64,000 nt of DNA from Flavobacterium sp. (GCF_004295795.1 NZ_SEBR01000005.1:124001-188000); one strand, 5' to 3'. Positions 15,551 to 25,071 are shown, counted from the stretch's first letter. Notes: a model not told the origin generated them from the sequence alone. Numbers and translations: made by a program.

Positions 15551-16243
15551 ATGTCGAGAACGATAAAACTGGTTTTGGAAATACTTGGCGTGCTGACGGT
15601 TTTCACGTTCAGCATTTTGATGTTGAGCACAATCAGCCAGTATTTGAGTTTTGAGACGAATATCGGTTTTCTTCAATTCAAACAGCAAATCGTCGGCAGT
15701 AAATTTTGGCTGGCTTTCTTTTACATCCACATTTTTTCGGTTGTGATTTGTTTGTTGGCCGGACTTACGCAATTTTCGTCAGCGTTTCTCAAGACGAACC
15801 GAAAGGCGCACAGAATCATCGGGAAAATCTACGCTTACAACATTTTGGTCGTGAATGTTCCGGCTTGTTTTGTGCTCGCAGTCTTTTCGAATGGTGGTTT
15901 TTTGGGAATTTCCGGATTCGTGATCCAAAACCTACTTTGGGCATTTTTTACGCTTGGCGCGATTCTGCAAATACGAAAAGGAAATATCGCACAGCACCGT
16001 AACTTCATGGTTTTCAGTTATGCGATAACTACAACGGCGCTCACTTTCCGGATCTTAAAAAATTTGATTTTTAACGAAAGCAGACATTCCTACGAACTTT
16101 TTTACGGCCTTAATGTCTGGATTTCGTTGGCGATAAATCTCGCAATCGCTTGGTTGATTGTTAGAAATTACAAGGATTTTTCACCTTTCGAGCGAAACCG
16201 ATTGTATGATGATCACAAAAGAAATGGTGAACAAAACCAGTAA
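15551..16243 (+). CDS. DUF2306-like integral membrane protein
   Basis: A 230-residue protein with about six transmembrane helices, for example near residues 10-30, 52-75, 95-115, 118-136, 152-170 and 185-205. The pattern H-R-I-I-G-K-I-Y-A-Y-N near 87-97 and A-Q-H-R-N-F-M near 148-154 fits DUF2306 / YoaK-like membrane proteins. Conserved histidines may bind a cofactor, but the function is unknown. The last 63 bases overlap a convergent small membrane gene. Confidence 0.75.
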   Translation: MSRTIKLVLEILGVLTVFTFSILMLSTISQYLSFETNIGFLQFKQQIVGSKFWLAFFYIHIFSVVICLLAGLTQFSSAFLKTNRKAHRIIGKIYAYNILVVNVPACFVLAVFSNGGFLGISGFVIQNLLWAFFTLGAILQIRKGNIAQHRNFMVFSYAITTTALTFRILKNLIFNESRHSYELFYGLNVWISLAINLAIAWLIVRNYKDFSPFERNRLYDDHKRNGEQNQ

Positions 16244-16381
16244 CGACAAAATCAATATCGATCCGTCAAGAAGTAGTTTGTACTGACTTTTTTTGGTGAA
16301 TCTGGCGAAAAACCGCATCGACAGATAAGCAAGTCCAACGTGGACCAAAATCGCCAATCCTAAAAAAAAGAGAATTTCCAT
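16181..16381 (-). CDS. Possible small two-TM membrane protein
   Basis: A 66-residue frame with two hydrophobic helices (about 3-24 and 38-62) separated by a basic loop (R-F-F-A-R-F-T-K-K-S-Q-Y-K). It overlaps the 3' end of the DUF2306 gene on the other strand, so it is less secure. Membrane-like composition and a clean ATG at 16381 argue for it. I do not recognise the family. Confidence 0.45.
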   Translation of the reverse strand: MEILFFLGLAILVHVGLAYLSMRFFARFTKKSQYKLLLDGSILILSLLVLFTISFVIIIQSVSLER

Positions 16382-16529
16382 AAAACAGAGTTTGAAGTTC
16401 GATCAATCCGAAGGCGTAATCGGGATGAATGCTCGTCCAATTTAAGTAATTTCCGAATCCGAAAAATGCAAACTCATGCGAACGCGGGAAAATCTTGTTT
16501 CACCGTGGCTGTGAAAATCGGCTGAATCG

Positions 16530-16565
16530 AAAAAAAAGCCCGAGCGTAAATTCTCGGGCTTTTAT
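16530..16565. terminator. Bidirectional terminator downstream of lepA
   Basis: AAAAGCCCGAG, loop, CTCGGGCTTTT. It has an A-run on one side and a T-run on the other. Confidence 0.85.
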
Positions 16566-16632
16566 TGTGTCAAAAAACGGGAATCAAAAAAGGTCGTCTA
16601 TCATCTGTCCGTCTATCATCTATTATCTGAAA

Positions 16633-18429
16633 TCAGTCATTCAGTTTCAAAACCGCCATAAAAGCCTCTTGCGGAATCTCCACATTACCAACCTGGCGCA
16701 TGCGTTTCTTTCCTTTTTTCTGCTTTTCGAGGAGTTTTCTCTTACGCGAAATATCTCCTCCGTAACATTTTGCCGTAACGTCTTTTCTCAAGGCTTTGAT
16801 GGTTTCACGAGCGATGATCTTCGCTCCGATGGCCGCCTGGATCGGAATGTCGAATTGCTGACGCGGAATCAACTCGCGCAATTTTTCGGTCATTTTTTTG
16901 CCTATGTTGTAAGCGTTGTCGGCGTGGATCAACGCTGAAAGTGCGTCGACCGTATTTCCGTTCAAAAGAACATCAAGCTTCACAAGGTTAGAAGTTCTCA
17001 TACCAATCGGATGGTAATCGAAAGACGCGTAACCTTTGGAAACGGTTTTCAGTCTGTCGTAAAAATCAAATACGATTTCGGCGAGCGGCATATCGAAGTT
17101 CAATTCGACGCGTTCTGTTGTCAAATATGTCTGATTCGTGATCTGTCCGCGCTTTTCGATACAGAGCGACATCACGTTTCCTACAAAATCGGCTTTTGTG
17201 ATGATTGTCGCCTTGATATAAGGTTCTTCGACGTGATCGAGCTTCGAAGGCTCCGGCAAATCGCTTGGATTGTTCACTATAAGCGCCGTTTCGGGATCTT
17301 TTTTGGTGTAAGCCAAGTAAGAAACGTTCGGAACCGTCGTGATCACGGTCATGTTGAACTCGCGTTCGAGACGTTCCTGGATGATTTCCATGTGCAACAT
17401 TCCCAAGAATCCGCATCGGAAACCAAAACCCAGCGCCGCTGAACTTTCCGGAGCGAAAACCAACGAGGCGTCGTTGAGCTGCAATTTTTCCATCGAGGCG
17501 CGCAATTCCTCGTAATCTTCGGTGTCTACCGGATAAATTCCGGCGAAAACCATCGGTTTCACGTCTTCGAAACCCGTAATCATATTTGTGGTTGGCGTTT
17601 TGGCATCTGTCAAAGTATCGCCGACTTTTACTTCTTTGGCTTCCTTGATGCCCGATATCAAATACCCGACATCGCCTGCCGAAATCACTTGTTTGGGAAC
17701 CTGATTTAATTTCAAAGTCCCGATCTCGTCTGCGAAATATTCGTTTCCGGTCGCCATGAACTTGATTTTCTGGCCTTTTTTGATTTCTCCGTTTTTCACC
17801 CGAAAAATCACTTCGATGCCACGGAATGGGTTGTAAACCGAGTCGAAGATCAAAGCTTGAAGCGGTTCGTCGATATTTCCTTTCGGAGCAGGAACGCGCT
17901 CGATGATTGCCTCGAGAATCTTGTCGACACCGAATCCGGTTTTTCCCGAAGCGTGAATGATGTCTTCCAGTTTACACCCGAGCAAATCGATGATGTCATC
18001 GCTGACTTCCTCAGGATTCGCACTTGGCAAATCGACTTTGTTCAACACCGGAATGATTTCCAGGTCGTTGTCCAAAGCGAGATAAAGGTTCGAAATCGTT
18101 TGTGCCTGAATGCTCTGCGCCGCGTCGACGATTAGAAGCGCGCCTTCACAAGCAGCGATCGAACGCGAAACTTCGTAAGAAAAATCTACGTGTCCCGGAG
18201 TGTCGATCAAATTCAGGATGTATTTTTCGCCTTTGTGAGTGTATTCCATCTGGATCGCGTGGCTCTTTATCGTGATGCCGCGTTCGCGTTCCAAGTCCAT
18301 GTTGTCGAGCAACTGGGCTTTTTCCTCACGGGCTGTCACGGTTTGGGTCGCGCCAAGCAAACGGTCGGCCAGCGTACTTTTTCCGTGGTCGATGTGGGCG
18401 ATAATGCAAAAATTGCGTATGTTCTTCAT
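16633..18429 (-). CDS. lepA: Elongation factor 4 (ribosomal back-translocase)
   Basis: LepA is a translational GTPase that acts on stalled or mis-translocated ribosomes. All G motifs are present: A-H-I-D-H-G-K-S-T (residues 11-19), D-T-P-G-H-V-D-F near 77, and N-K-V-D near 131. The LepA-specific C-terminal domain is complete ([21 protein letters not shown] near 553). The length of 598 is standard. It is transcribed alone, and the leader from the predicted promoter is about 95 bases. Confidence 0.98.
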   Translation of the reverse strand: MKNIRNFCIIAHIDHGKSTLADRLLGATQTVTAREEKAQLLDNMDLERERGITIKSHAIQMEYTHKGEKYILNLIDTPGHVDFSYEVSRSIAACEGALLIVDAAQSIQAQTISNLYLALDNDLEIIPVLNKVDLPSANPEEVSDDIIDLLGCKLEDIIHASGKTGFGVDKILEAIIERVPAPKGNIDEPLQALIFDSVYNPFRGIEVIFRVKNGEIKKGQKIKFMATGNEYFADEIGTLKLNQVPKQVISAGDVGYLISGIKEAKEVKVGDTLTDAKTPTTNMITGFEDVKPMVFAGIYPVDTEDYEELRASMEKLQLNDASLVFAPESSAALGFGFRCGFLGMLHMEIIQERLEREFNMTVITTVPNVSYLAYTKKDPETALIVNNPSDLPEPSKLDHVEEPYIKATIITKADFVGNVMSLCIEKRGQITNQTYLTTERVELNFDMPLAEIVFDFYDRLKTVSKGYASFDYHPIGMRTSNLVKLDVLLNGNTVDALSALIHADNAYNIGKKMTEKLRELIPRQQFDIPIQAAIGAKIIARETIKALRKDVTAKCYGGDISRKRKLLEKQKKGKKRMRQVGNVEIPQEAFMAVLKLND

Positions 18430-18529
18430 TTTCAGTGTTTCTGTTTGAGGCTAAAAACTTTATGCCGTAAGTTTTAAGCGAAGTCGGCACAGCATTTTTT
18501 ACGATTTCGGCAGACTTGGAATCAATCGG

Positions 18530-18537
18530 CAAATATA
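18530..18537 (-). promoter_or_regulatory. Bacteroidota -7 box (TATATTTG) for lepA
   Basis: Exact TAnnTTTG on the minus strand, about 100 bases before the lepA ATG. Confidence 0.45.
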
Positions 18538-18629
18538 ACGCTAATGTCGTACGAAGCAACAGCATCGGTCACAAAAAACCATCTGACAATTAGGGCAAAT
18601 GCCGTATGTGGACGATTCGCGAATTTGTT

Positions 18630-18637
18630 TATTTTTG
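18630..18637 (+). promoter_or_regulatory. Bacteroidota -7 box (TATTTTTG) for the secreted protein at 18660
   Basis: Exact TAnnTTTG match, 23 bases before the ATG. Confidence 0.45.
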
Positions 18638-18659
18638 GCGCAATACTAAACAGGAAATT

Positions 18660-19238
18660 ATGAAAAAAGCAATGTTGTTGCTGCTTGTGGTCTCATCGGC
18701 GGCGTTCGCGCAAAAAGTGAAGAAGGAATCAGGTGATTTCAAGGCTTTGAAAGGCATCACCGAGTTCAATCTGGTGTTCGACTACGAAGGTTTGACTGTC
18801 GATAAATTCAAGTCGGAAGAAGAATTTCTAGCTGACAAAATGAAGAAACGCGAAGAAAAAGGCACAGACGAGGATTTCCGCAAAAGCTGGTTTGGCGATC
18901 GCGAAAGACGTTACGAACCAAAGTTCATCGAATCATTCAACAAGCGTTTTGACGGGAAAGTCAAGGCAGACAAAAATCTTGCATCGGCCAAATACACAAT
19001 GAAGATCCAGACGATCTGGTTGCATCCGGGTTACAACATCGCAATTTCGAGAAGCGATTCAAAACTGACTGCGAGGGTCACAGTTTTTGAAACTGCAAAT
19101 CCTTCTAATGTTTTGCTTTCGGTTTTGTATGAGAAAACTCCGGGATCTGGCGCGTTTGGTGGTGATTTCGACTCGGGTTACCGCATCTCTGAAGCTTACG
19201 CAAAACTCGCTAAAGAACTTGCGGGCGATATTAAATAA
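18660..19238 (+). CDS. Secreted protein of unknown function (paralogue of 21060)
   Basis: A 192-residue protein with a signal peptide (MKKAMLLLLVVSSAAFA, cleavage before Q18). The mature part has a conserved pattern shared with the gene at 21060: E-F-N-L-V-F-D-Y, S-E-E-E-F-L, Y-E-P-K-F-I-E-S-F-N-K-R-F, A-K-Y-T-M-K-I-Q-T-I-W-L-H-P-G-Y, V-F-E-T-A-N-P-S-N-V-L-L-S-V. I do not recognise a named family. The start is ATG 18660, because the longer frame from 18606 would bury the signal peptide. It sits next to a 543-residue secreted protein that lies between the two paralogues. Confidence 0.75.
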   Translation: MKKAMLLLLVVSSAAFAQKVKKESGDFKALKGITEFNLVFDYEGLTVDKFKSEEEFLADKMKKREEKGTDEDFRKSWFGDRERRYEPKFIESFNKRFDGKVKADKNLASAKYTMKIQTIWLHPGYNIAISRSDSKLTARVTVFETANPSNVLLSVLYEKTPGSGAFGGDFDSGYRISEAYAKLAKELAGDIK

Positions 19239-19260
19239 AGCCAAAAACAAATATAAATTC

Positions 19261-19289
19261 AAAGCCGTGTCTCCAGCGCGGCTTTTTTT
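19261..19289 (+). terminator. Terminator after the 18660 gene
   Basis: AAAGCCG, loop, CGGCTTTTTTT. It has a clear T-run on the plus strand. Confidence 0.8.
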
Positions 19290-19301
19290 GTAGGAAAATG
19301 T

Positions 19302-19309
19302 TATGTTTG
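19302..19309 (+). promoter_or_regulatory. Bacteroidota -7 box (TATGTTTG) for the 19335 gene
   Basis: Exact TAnnTTTG match between the preceding terminator and the ATG, 26 bases before the start. Confidence 0.5.
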
Positions 19310-19334
19310 CTTCCAAACCAAAAAACATAAGCAA

Positions 19335-20966
19335 ATGAAACGTATCTTCGGCCTGTTCGCCCTACTTGTGGCAGCATCTTCCTATGGCCAAAAAACACTG
19401 TCAAAAGATTACGAGTACAAAGTAAGTTCGCCTTACAAATATGTCGATGCGGACGATAAATATTATTTGTCCGAAGAAGGAAAAGCGGTGAAAGTCTCTT
19501 TCGACAAGCGAGACATTTATGTCCAGAAGTTCGATCCGGCGACGGGAAATGAGGTCAGTTCCAAATTCTACGAAGATGCCGTGGCCAAGAATACGGTTTT
19601 TGAGCGCATCCTTTTCATCAATGGGAAAGCCGTTATTTTCCTGACGCAATGGGATGGCGACAACAAAAAAGAGCAACTTTATACGCAGGAAGTCAATATG
19701 GATACTGGCATTCTGCAAGGCGAAAAGCAACTTTTGCTAAAAATTGACGGAAAAGTCACGGGCGAAGGTTCGGGACGTATGATGGACTTTAACCTTGTAA
19801 ACAAATTTCCAGTTTACCGCTCGTTCGACAACAAGAAATTTCTTGTAAAATACCGTCGCATCCCCGAAGTGAAGAACGACAAGAAAAGCTTCGACAAGAT
19901 CGGATTCGTGATTTTTGACGAAAACATGAAGGAAATCTCGAACCGCGAGGTGACGATGCCTTACACGGAGCGTCGCATGAACAATCTCGACTATCAACTC
20001 GATAACAATGGCGACCTTTATCTGCTTACGAAAGTCTATCACGATGACAGTGGAGACGACAAAAAGAGCAAGAAAGACGAAGAAGCCAATTATCACTTGG
20101 AGATGATGGTTTTGAAAGCCGGAGCGAAAGAATTCAAAACGGCACAGATCGAAAACGGCAACAAATTCATCAATTCTGTCCAGATGTACGACATTCCTAA
20201 TGGAAATGGCGTAATAGCGGCCGGTTTTTACAGCAACGGACGCGGAAAAGACTTTCAGTCTGCGAGCGATGGCGCGATCACGTTTCGCGTAAGTCCTGAT
20301 GCCGAAGTCGGGAAAGTGCACTATTATGACATTCCGGTCGAGATCATCAACGAGTACTCGAGTAAGAAAGCCATCCGCAAAAACGAAAAGAAAGAAGAAA
20401 GCGGAGAAGGTGCGAAATTCGGCAATCTTGTTTTCCGTGAGCTCAAGATCATGCCAGACGGAAGTATTTTCATGGCAGCCGAACAATACATTCTGGTTGT
20501 CTCGACGCATTATTCCTCAAGCGGCACGCGCACGACATACTCTTACAACTACAACAGTGTCTTGGTCTTGAAAGCCGACAAGGAAGGCAATCTGCAATGG
20601 ATGAAGAAAATCCCGAAATTCCAGCACGGTTCAAGAGGTCGCGGCGGAATGTCGTTCGAGCATTTCGAAAACGGAAGCGAGCACTTTCTCGTGTTTTTTG
20701 ACAACGTGAAAAATATCGATCTTCCGGTCGATAAAGTTCCGGCGATGCACAATGACGGACACGGCGGTTATTTGACAGCAGTGAAGATCGACGACAAAAC
20801 GGGCGATATTTCAAAAGGTTCGATTTTGAACGTGCGCGAGATCGAAGATTACAAGCTCAAAGAAATGTCAATGGAAAAAATGATGCACACCTCAAACGAC
20901 TCGTTTATGTTCGAAGCCTACAAAAAAGGCAAGGAAGACATCATGATCGTGGTCAAGCTCAAATAA
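19335..20966 (+). CDS. Large secreted protein of unknown function
   Basis: A 543-residue exported protein (signal peptide MKRIFGLFALLVAASSYG, cleavage before Q19). The rest is beta-rich with repeated short strands and no transmembrane segment, and a propeller-like arrangement is possible. Charged patches such as D-D-K-K-S-K-K-D-E-E near residue 238 are seen. No enzymatic motif is visible. It has its own predicted promoter and is flanked by terminators, so it is probably monocistronic. Location between two paralogous secreted proteins suggests a shared envelope role, but this is inference. Confidence 0.75.
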   Translation: MKRIFGLFALLVAASSYGQKTLSKDYEYKVSSPYKYVDADDKYYLSEEGKAVKVSFDKRDIYVQKFDPATGNEVSSKFYEDAVAKNTVFERILFINGKAVIFLTQWDGDNKKEQLYTQEVNMDTGILQGEKQLLLKIDGKVTGEGSGRMMDFNLVNKFPVYRSFDNKKFLVKYRRIPEVKNDKKSFDKIGFVIFDENMKEISNREVTMPYTERRMNNLDYQLDNNGDLYLLTKVYHDDSGDDKKSKKDEEANYHLEMMVLKAGAKEFKTAQIENGNKFINSVQMYDIPNGNGVIAAGFYSNGRGKDFQSASDGAITFRVSPDAEVGKVHYYDIPVEIINEYSSKKAIRKNEKKEESGEGAKFGNLVFRELKIMPDGSIFMAAEQYILVVSTHYSSSGTRTTYSYNYNSVLVLKADKEGNLQWMKKIPKFQHGSRGRGGMSFEHFENGSEHFLVFFDNVKNIDLPVDKVPAMHNDGHGGYLTAVKIDDKTGDISKGSILNVREIEDYKLKEMSMEKMMHTSNDSFMFEAYKKGKEDIMIVVKLK

Positions 20967-20992
20967 CTGACAAGATATTTAGTTACAAAACC

Positions 20993-21022
20993 AAAGCCCG
21001 ACCAAAACATCGGGCTTTTTTA
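20993..21022 (+). terminator. Terminator after the 543-residue secreted protein gene
   Basis: AAAGCCCGA, loop, TCGGGCTTTTTT. Confidence 0.85.
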
Positions 21023-21059
21023 TATGCGATAAATTTCTAACTTCACCCAAACGAATCTT

Positions 21060-21641
21060 ATGAAAATCGTGTTTTTTTTGCTTTGTGTCTCGTCGGTTTG
21101 GGCGCAACGGTTCGACTTGCTTTCAGGGAATTTCGAGTCGATAAAAGACATTCCGGAATTCAATATCGTCTTCGATTACGACGGAATGCAAGTGCACGAT
21201 TATGAATCCGAAGAAGCTTATCTCAAGATCAAGTTCGAACAGCAAAAGGAAAAACCAGAGAAAGCAAAAGCGTTCGTCGACAATTGGTATGCCGACAGAA
21301 CCAACAAATATGAACCGCGTTTCATCGACTATTTCAACGAAAGGTTCGAGAAAGGCGAAGTGAAAATCGTCAGGAATGGGGCGGCAAAATACACGATCAA
21401 GGTCAAAACGGTCTGGCTTTATCCGGGTTACGGAATGGGTCCGAGCGGACAACCGTCAAAAATCACGGCGATAATCAGTGTTTTCGAAACCGAGAATCCT
21501 ACGAATGTTCTGGTTTCGGTCAAATTCGACAAAACCATCGGCATGGAAAACCGAGATCCCAATAAATTCGGCGAACGCATTTCCGGAGCTTACGAGAAAC
21601 TGGCTAAAAATTTCGTGATGCAACTCAAACGCGTCCGATAA
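21060..21641 (+). CDS. Secreted protein of unknown function (paralogue of 18660)
   Basis: A 193-residue protein with a short signal peptide (MKIVFFLLCVSSVWA, cleavage before Q16). It aligns along its whole length with the 18660 product: E-F-N-I-V-F-D-Y-D-G, E-S-E-E-A-Y-L, K-Y-E-P-R-F-I-D-Y-F-N-E-R-F, A-K-Y-T-I-K-V-K-T-V-W-L-Y-P-G-Y, V-F-E-T-E-N-P-T-N-V-L-V-S-V. The pair is a local duplication. The function is unknown. A lipoprotein gene follows after 24 bases. Confidence 0.75.
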   Translation: MKIVFFLLCVSSVWAQRFDLLSGNFESIKDIPEFNIVFDYDGMQVHDYESEEAYLKIKFEQQKEKPEKAKAFVDNWYADRTNKYEPRFIDYFNERFEKGEVKIVRNGAAKYTIKVKTVWLYPGYGMGPSGQPSKITAIISVFETENPTNVLVSVKFDKTIGMENRDPNKFGERISGAYEKLAKNFVMQLKRVR

Positions 21642-21665
21642 AAATCAATTTTGAACTTCGATGTG

Positions 21666-22076
21666 ATGAAAAAAATCATGTTTTTGCTTTTGATTCCGAT
21701 GTTTTTTGGATGTCAGAAAGATGTCTCGGCTACCCAAAAAATAAAGGCCAATAAAAAGTCGGAAGCCATTCTAAAAATCAATTTCCAATCAAGCGGCTGT
21801 TTTCATTTGAGAGAAGATTCGCTACAAATTCTCAAGGTTGATGACAGATTTGTTTCGGTCAGAGGAAATCACAAAAGGTTTGTTTCTCTTAGAGAAATCG
21901 AATACCTGGAGAATTTGGTCGAGCAACTCAAAGCGCTTCCGAAAGACGGGATGTGCACCACGACAGAGAAATTCGTCATCGATAGAAATGGCAAAAGCGA
22001 CACGATTTCTGATGCAAATTGCAATTTTGACGGCTTTCAGAAACTCGAGAATTTCAAGAAACGAAACGGGCTATAA
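21666..22076 (+). CDS. Small lipoprotein of unknown function
   Basis: A 136-residue lipoprotein. The signal MKKIMFLLLIPMFFGC has its lipobox F-F-G-C with Cys16. The mature part carries two more cysteines near residues 35 and 98 and a third near 119 (D-A-N-C), which may form disulfides. I start at ATG 21666 because the longer frame from TTG 21651 would extend past the signal peptide. No family is recognised. Confidence 0.65.
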   Translation: MKKIMFLLLIPMFFGCQKDVSATQKIKANKKSEAILKINFQSSGCFHLREDSLQILKVDDRFVSVRGNHKRFVSLREIEYLENLVEQLKALPKDGMCTTTEKFVIDRNGKSDTISDANCNFDGFQKLENFKKRNGL

Positions 22077-22080
22077 AACA

Positions 22081-22113
22081 AAAGGCATCCAAAAACGGAC
22101 GCCTTCTTTATTT
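22081..22113. terminator. Hairpin between the lipoprotein gene and the pigment locus
   Basis: AAAGGCATCC, A-loop, GGACGCCTTCTTTATT. It can act for the plus-strand lipoprotein gene and, through the A-rich left flank, for the minus-strand flavoenzyme. Confidence 0.7.
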
Positions 22114-22126
22114 CGATTCGCGAGAA

Positions 22127-23383
22127 TTACTGGTTCGTCGCGGCCATTTCTTTTTCCTGATTGATCAGATACGCCATGTTTTTGACGACGTTATCGTGTT
22201 TCTTGACAAACGGATTGGTCTCGTCCCAAACGTATCCGGCCAAAACCGCGCAGATCTTTTGTTTTACGTCTGGATTTTCAGGTCTGTGGAAGAACAAAGT
22301 CTGCAGATTTCCCGTGTACCATTCTTTTACGTAAGTCGTGAAAACGCCTATCCCGCGGCGCATGTAGCCCGTAAATTCGGTTTCCCAATCGACATTTTCG
22401 CCTTTTGATTCCTTGAGATACAACTTGGCGGCCAACATTCCGGATTCTGTCGCGAAACAAACGCCAGATGAAAAGACCGGATCGAGGAATTCGGAGCTGT
22501 TTCCCGTCAAGGCGAATCCGTCACCGAACATTCTCTTGACCGATCGGCTGTAGTTTTCGAGTTTTACGGGTTCGAACAAAAATTCGGCATCGCCAAAACG
22601 CTTGATGTAGAAATCGGAAAGTTTGATCGCATTTTTCAAAGCCTCGACATTGTCCTTGCTCTCGGAAAGTGCATTGATGAAAGTTGTCGGACCAACGACG
22701 CCCAACGAAGTCCTGTTGTCTGAAAACGGGATTACCCAAAGCCAGACCTCGGTTTCGAGAATGTCGAACGAAATCATCGTGCCTTCTTCGCCCGCCGGAC
22801 GGTTTACGTCGTCCACATGAACAAAAATCGAGGAATGCGGATCGAGGTGAGAAGGGGTGTCGAGGTCGAGCAACCTTGGCAAAACGCGTCCGTAACCGCT
22901 CGAGTCGATGATGAAATTCGCGTGTATTTCCTTGAGATTTCCGTCTTTGTCCTTTACCGTCGTTACCGATTTTTTTCCGTCGAATTCCACGGCGATCACT
23001 TCCGATTCGAATTCAAGATCGATCCCTTTCGAGATACATTCCTTGGCCATGGTGTTGTCGAAATCGGCTCTTGGCACTTGCCACGTCCAATCCCAGCCAT
23101 CGCCGTATTTGTTGGAGAAATCGAACACGCAAATTTCCTCTCCGCGAATGAAGCGCGCCCCGAGTTTTTTCTCGAAGTTCATCGCGTCCAAAGTCTGGAA
23201 CAATCCTGCTTCATGAAAGTGATCCATCACGCGCGGAATGAGGCTTTCGCCGACTACCAAACGCGGGAATTTCTGTTTTTCGACCATCTTGACCTTCACT
23301 CCGTTAGCGTGCAGATAACACGAGGAAACGCAACCCGAAGGACCCGCACCGATCACCAACACATCGACAACTTCTTTTAACAT
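22127..23383 (-). CDS. FAD-dependent halogenase-like oxidoreductase of the pigment locus
   Basis: A 418-residue flavoprotein. The N-terminus has the FAD-binding G-A-G-P-S-G (12-17) and the halogenase-type V-G-E-S-L-I-P (44-50). Two hallmarks of flavin-dependent halogenases are present: F-x-x-K-x-G with Lys73 (F70-E-K-K-L-G75), the position of the chloramine-forming Lys in PltA/PrnA-type enzymes, and W-x-W-x-I-P (W214-L-W-V-I-P219). Later comes G-N-S-S-E-F-L-D-P-V-F-S-S-G. Related non-halogenating oxidoreductases share much of this, so ring chlorination is a hypothesis; hydroxylation is the alternative. It is divergent from the ammonia-lyase gene, with a 134-base shared control region. Confidence 0.75.
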   Translation of the reverse strand: MLKEVVDVLVIGAGPSGCVSSCYLHANGVKVKMVEKQKFPRLVVGESLIPRVMDHFHEAGLFQTLDAMNFEKKLGARFIRGEEICVFDFSNKYGDGWDWTWQVPRADFDNTMAKECISKGIDLEFESEVIAVEFDGKKSVTTVKDKDGNLKEIHANFIIDSSGYGRVLPRLLDLDTPSHLDPHSSIFVHVDDVNRPAGEEGTMISFDILETEVWLWVIPFSDNRTSLGVVGPTTFINALSESKDNVEALKNAIKLSDFYIKRFGDAEFLFEPVKLENYSRSVKRMFGDGFALTGNSSEFLDPVFSSGVCFATESGMLAAKLYLKESKGENVDWETEFTGYMRRGIGVFTTYVKEWYTGNLQTLFFHRPENPDVKQKICAVLAGYVWDETNPFVKKHDNVVKNMAYLINQEKEMAATNQ

Positions 23384-23427
23384 CGGAATAAGTGTTTTTA
23401 CGTTCTTAAAAATCTCTTAATTTATAT

Positions 23428-23435
23428 TACATTTG
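23428..23435 (+). promoter_or_regulatory. Bacteroidota -7 box (TACATTTG) upstream of the ammonia-lyase operon
   Basis: Exact TAnnTTTG match 83 bases before the ATG, inside the divergent intergenic region 23384-23517. Confidence 0.5.
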
Positions 23436-23517
23436 TGGCCTCAAAATAAAGACAATTGAAGTTACGAAAAAAATAAACTTTGATGGTTTATTACGCTCTC
23501 TAAAATCTCGTTATTAA

Positions 23518-25038
23518 ATGAATACGATACATGAATATCTAAGCCTTGAGGAATTTGAAGCAGTAGTATTCAACAACAACAAAGTGGCGATCAGTGAGGA
23601 AGTGCTGCAAAGGGTGAATGCCAGTTTTGATTTTTTAAAGGAGTTCTCTGAAAATAAGGTCATTTATGGCGTCAATACAGGGTTTGGGCCAATGGCGCAA
23701 TATCGAATCGACGACGCCGACCGTCTCCAACTACAATACAACCTGATAAGAAGCCATTCTTCAGGAACGGGCAAGCCGATGAACCCGACTTTCGTTAAAG
23801 CGGCGATCCTGGCTCGTTTGAACACTTTGTCGCTCGGGAATTCGGGCGTGCATCCTTCTTTGATCCACTTGATGAAAGAACTTATCAACCGCGACATCAC
23901 TCCGCTTATATTCGAGCACGGTGGCGTTGGCGCTTCTGGCGATTTGGTGCAATTGGCGCATTTGGCTTTGGTGCTTATCGGAGAAGGCGAGGTTTTCTAC
24001 AAAGGCGAAAGACTCGAAACCCAAGAAGTTTTCGAAATCGAAGGCTTGAAACCGATAAATGTCGAGATACGCGAAGGTCTTGCGCTCATGAACGGAACGT
24101 CGGTCATGACGGGAATTGGCGTGGTCAACATCCACAACGCCAAAAAAGTGCTCGATTGGTCAGTGAAGCTTTCGTGCGCGATCAACGAATTGGTTCAGGC
24201 ATACGACGATCATTTGTCTGCCGAACTCAACAATACGAAACTACACGCGGGTCAACAGGAAATCGCGGCGAAAATGCGCGAGAATCTGTCAGACAGCAAA
24301 TTGGTTCGCAAACGCGAAGACCACTTGTATTCTGGCAATAATTCCGAGACGGTTTTCAAGGAAAAAGTACAGGAATATTACTCGTTGCGATGTGTTCCGC
24401 AAATTTTGGGTCCGGTCAAGGAAACGATCGATTCTGTTGCGGCGATTCTCGAAAAGGAAATCAATTCGGCAAACGACAACCCAATTATCGATGTGGCCAA
24501 CAAACACGTTTGGCACGGCGGAAACTTCCACGGCGACTACATTTCACTCGAAATGGACAAACTCAAGATCGTCGTGACCAAATTGACGATGTTGGCCGAA
24601 CGTCAGCTCAACTATCTGATGAACGCGAAAATCAACGAGATTTTGCCGCCTTTCGTCAATATGGGCAAGCTCGGATTCAACTTCGGGATGCAAGGCACAC
24701 AATTTACCGCGGTTTCGACCACGGCCGAAAGCCAGACTTTGTCGAATCCGATGTACGTGCACTCAATCCCGAACAACAACGACAACCAAGACATCGTGAG
24801 TATGGGAACGAACGCGGCCTGCATCACGGCAAAAGTCATCGAAAACGCTTTTGAGGTTTTGGCCATCGAGGCGATTTCGATCGTTCAGGCGATCGATATT
24901 TTGGAACAGAAAGACAAGATTTCATCGGTTTCAAGAGAATTGTATGACGACATCCGTAAAATAATTCCGACATTTAGTCAAGATCAGGCCATGTATCCTT
25001 TCGTACAAAAGGTGAAAGACCATTTGACAAATAATTAG
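23518..25038 (+). CDS. Tyrosine ammonia-lyase (MIO-dependent aromatic amino acid lyase)
   Basis: Converts L-tyrosine to 4-coumarate, the aryl starter for flexirubin-type polyenes. The 506 residues match, nearly end to end from memory, the characterised F. johnsoniae enzyme (FjTAL). The catalytic Tyr50 lies in I-Y-G-V-N-T-G-F-G. The A139-S140-G141-D motif forms the MIO electrophile. The selectivity pair is S79-H80 (R-S-H-S-S-G-T-G), which histidine ammonia-lyases also carry. Substrate choice is therefore supported by similarity to FjTAL and by pigment context rather than by those residues alone. It is the first gene of the long plus-strand operon. Confidence 0.88.
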   Translation: MNTIHEYLSLEEFEAVVFNNNKVAISEEVLQRVNASFDFLKEFSENKVIYGVNTGFGPMAQYRIDDADRLQLQYNLIRSHSSGTGKPMNPTFVKAAILARLNTLSLGNSGVHPSLIHLMKELINRDITPLIFEHGGVGASGDLVQLAHLALVLIGEGEVFYKGERLETQEVFEIEGLKPINVEIREGLALMNGTSVMTGIGVVNIHNAKKVLDWSVKLSCAINELVQAYDDHLSAELNNTKLHAGQQEIAAKMRENLSDSKLVRKREDHLYSGNNSETVFKEKVQEYYSLRCVPQILGPVKETIDSVAAILEKEINSANDNPIIDVANKHVWHGGNFHGDYISLEMDKLKIVVTKLTMLAERQLNYLMNAKINEILPPFVNMGKLGFNFGMQGTQFTAVSTTAESQTLSNPMYVHSIPNNNDNQDIVSMGTNAACITAKVIENAFEVLAIEAISIVQAIDILEQKDKISSVSRELYDDIRKIIPTFSQDQAMYPFVQKVKDHLTNN

Positions 25039-25071
25039 TATTTTAGCTAGTAACCGTTAAATCAACCGAAT

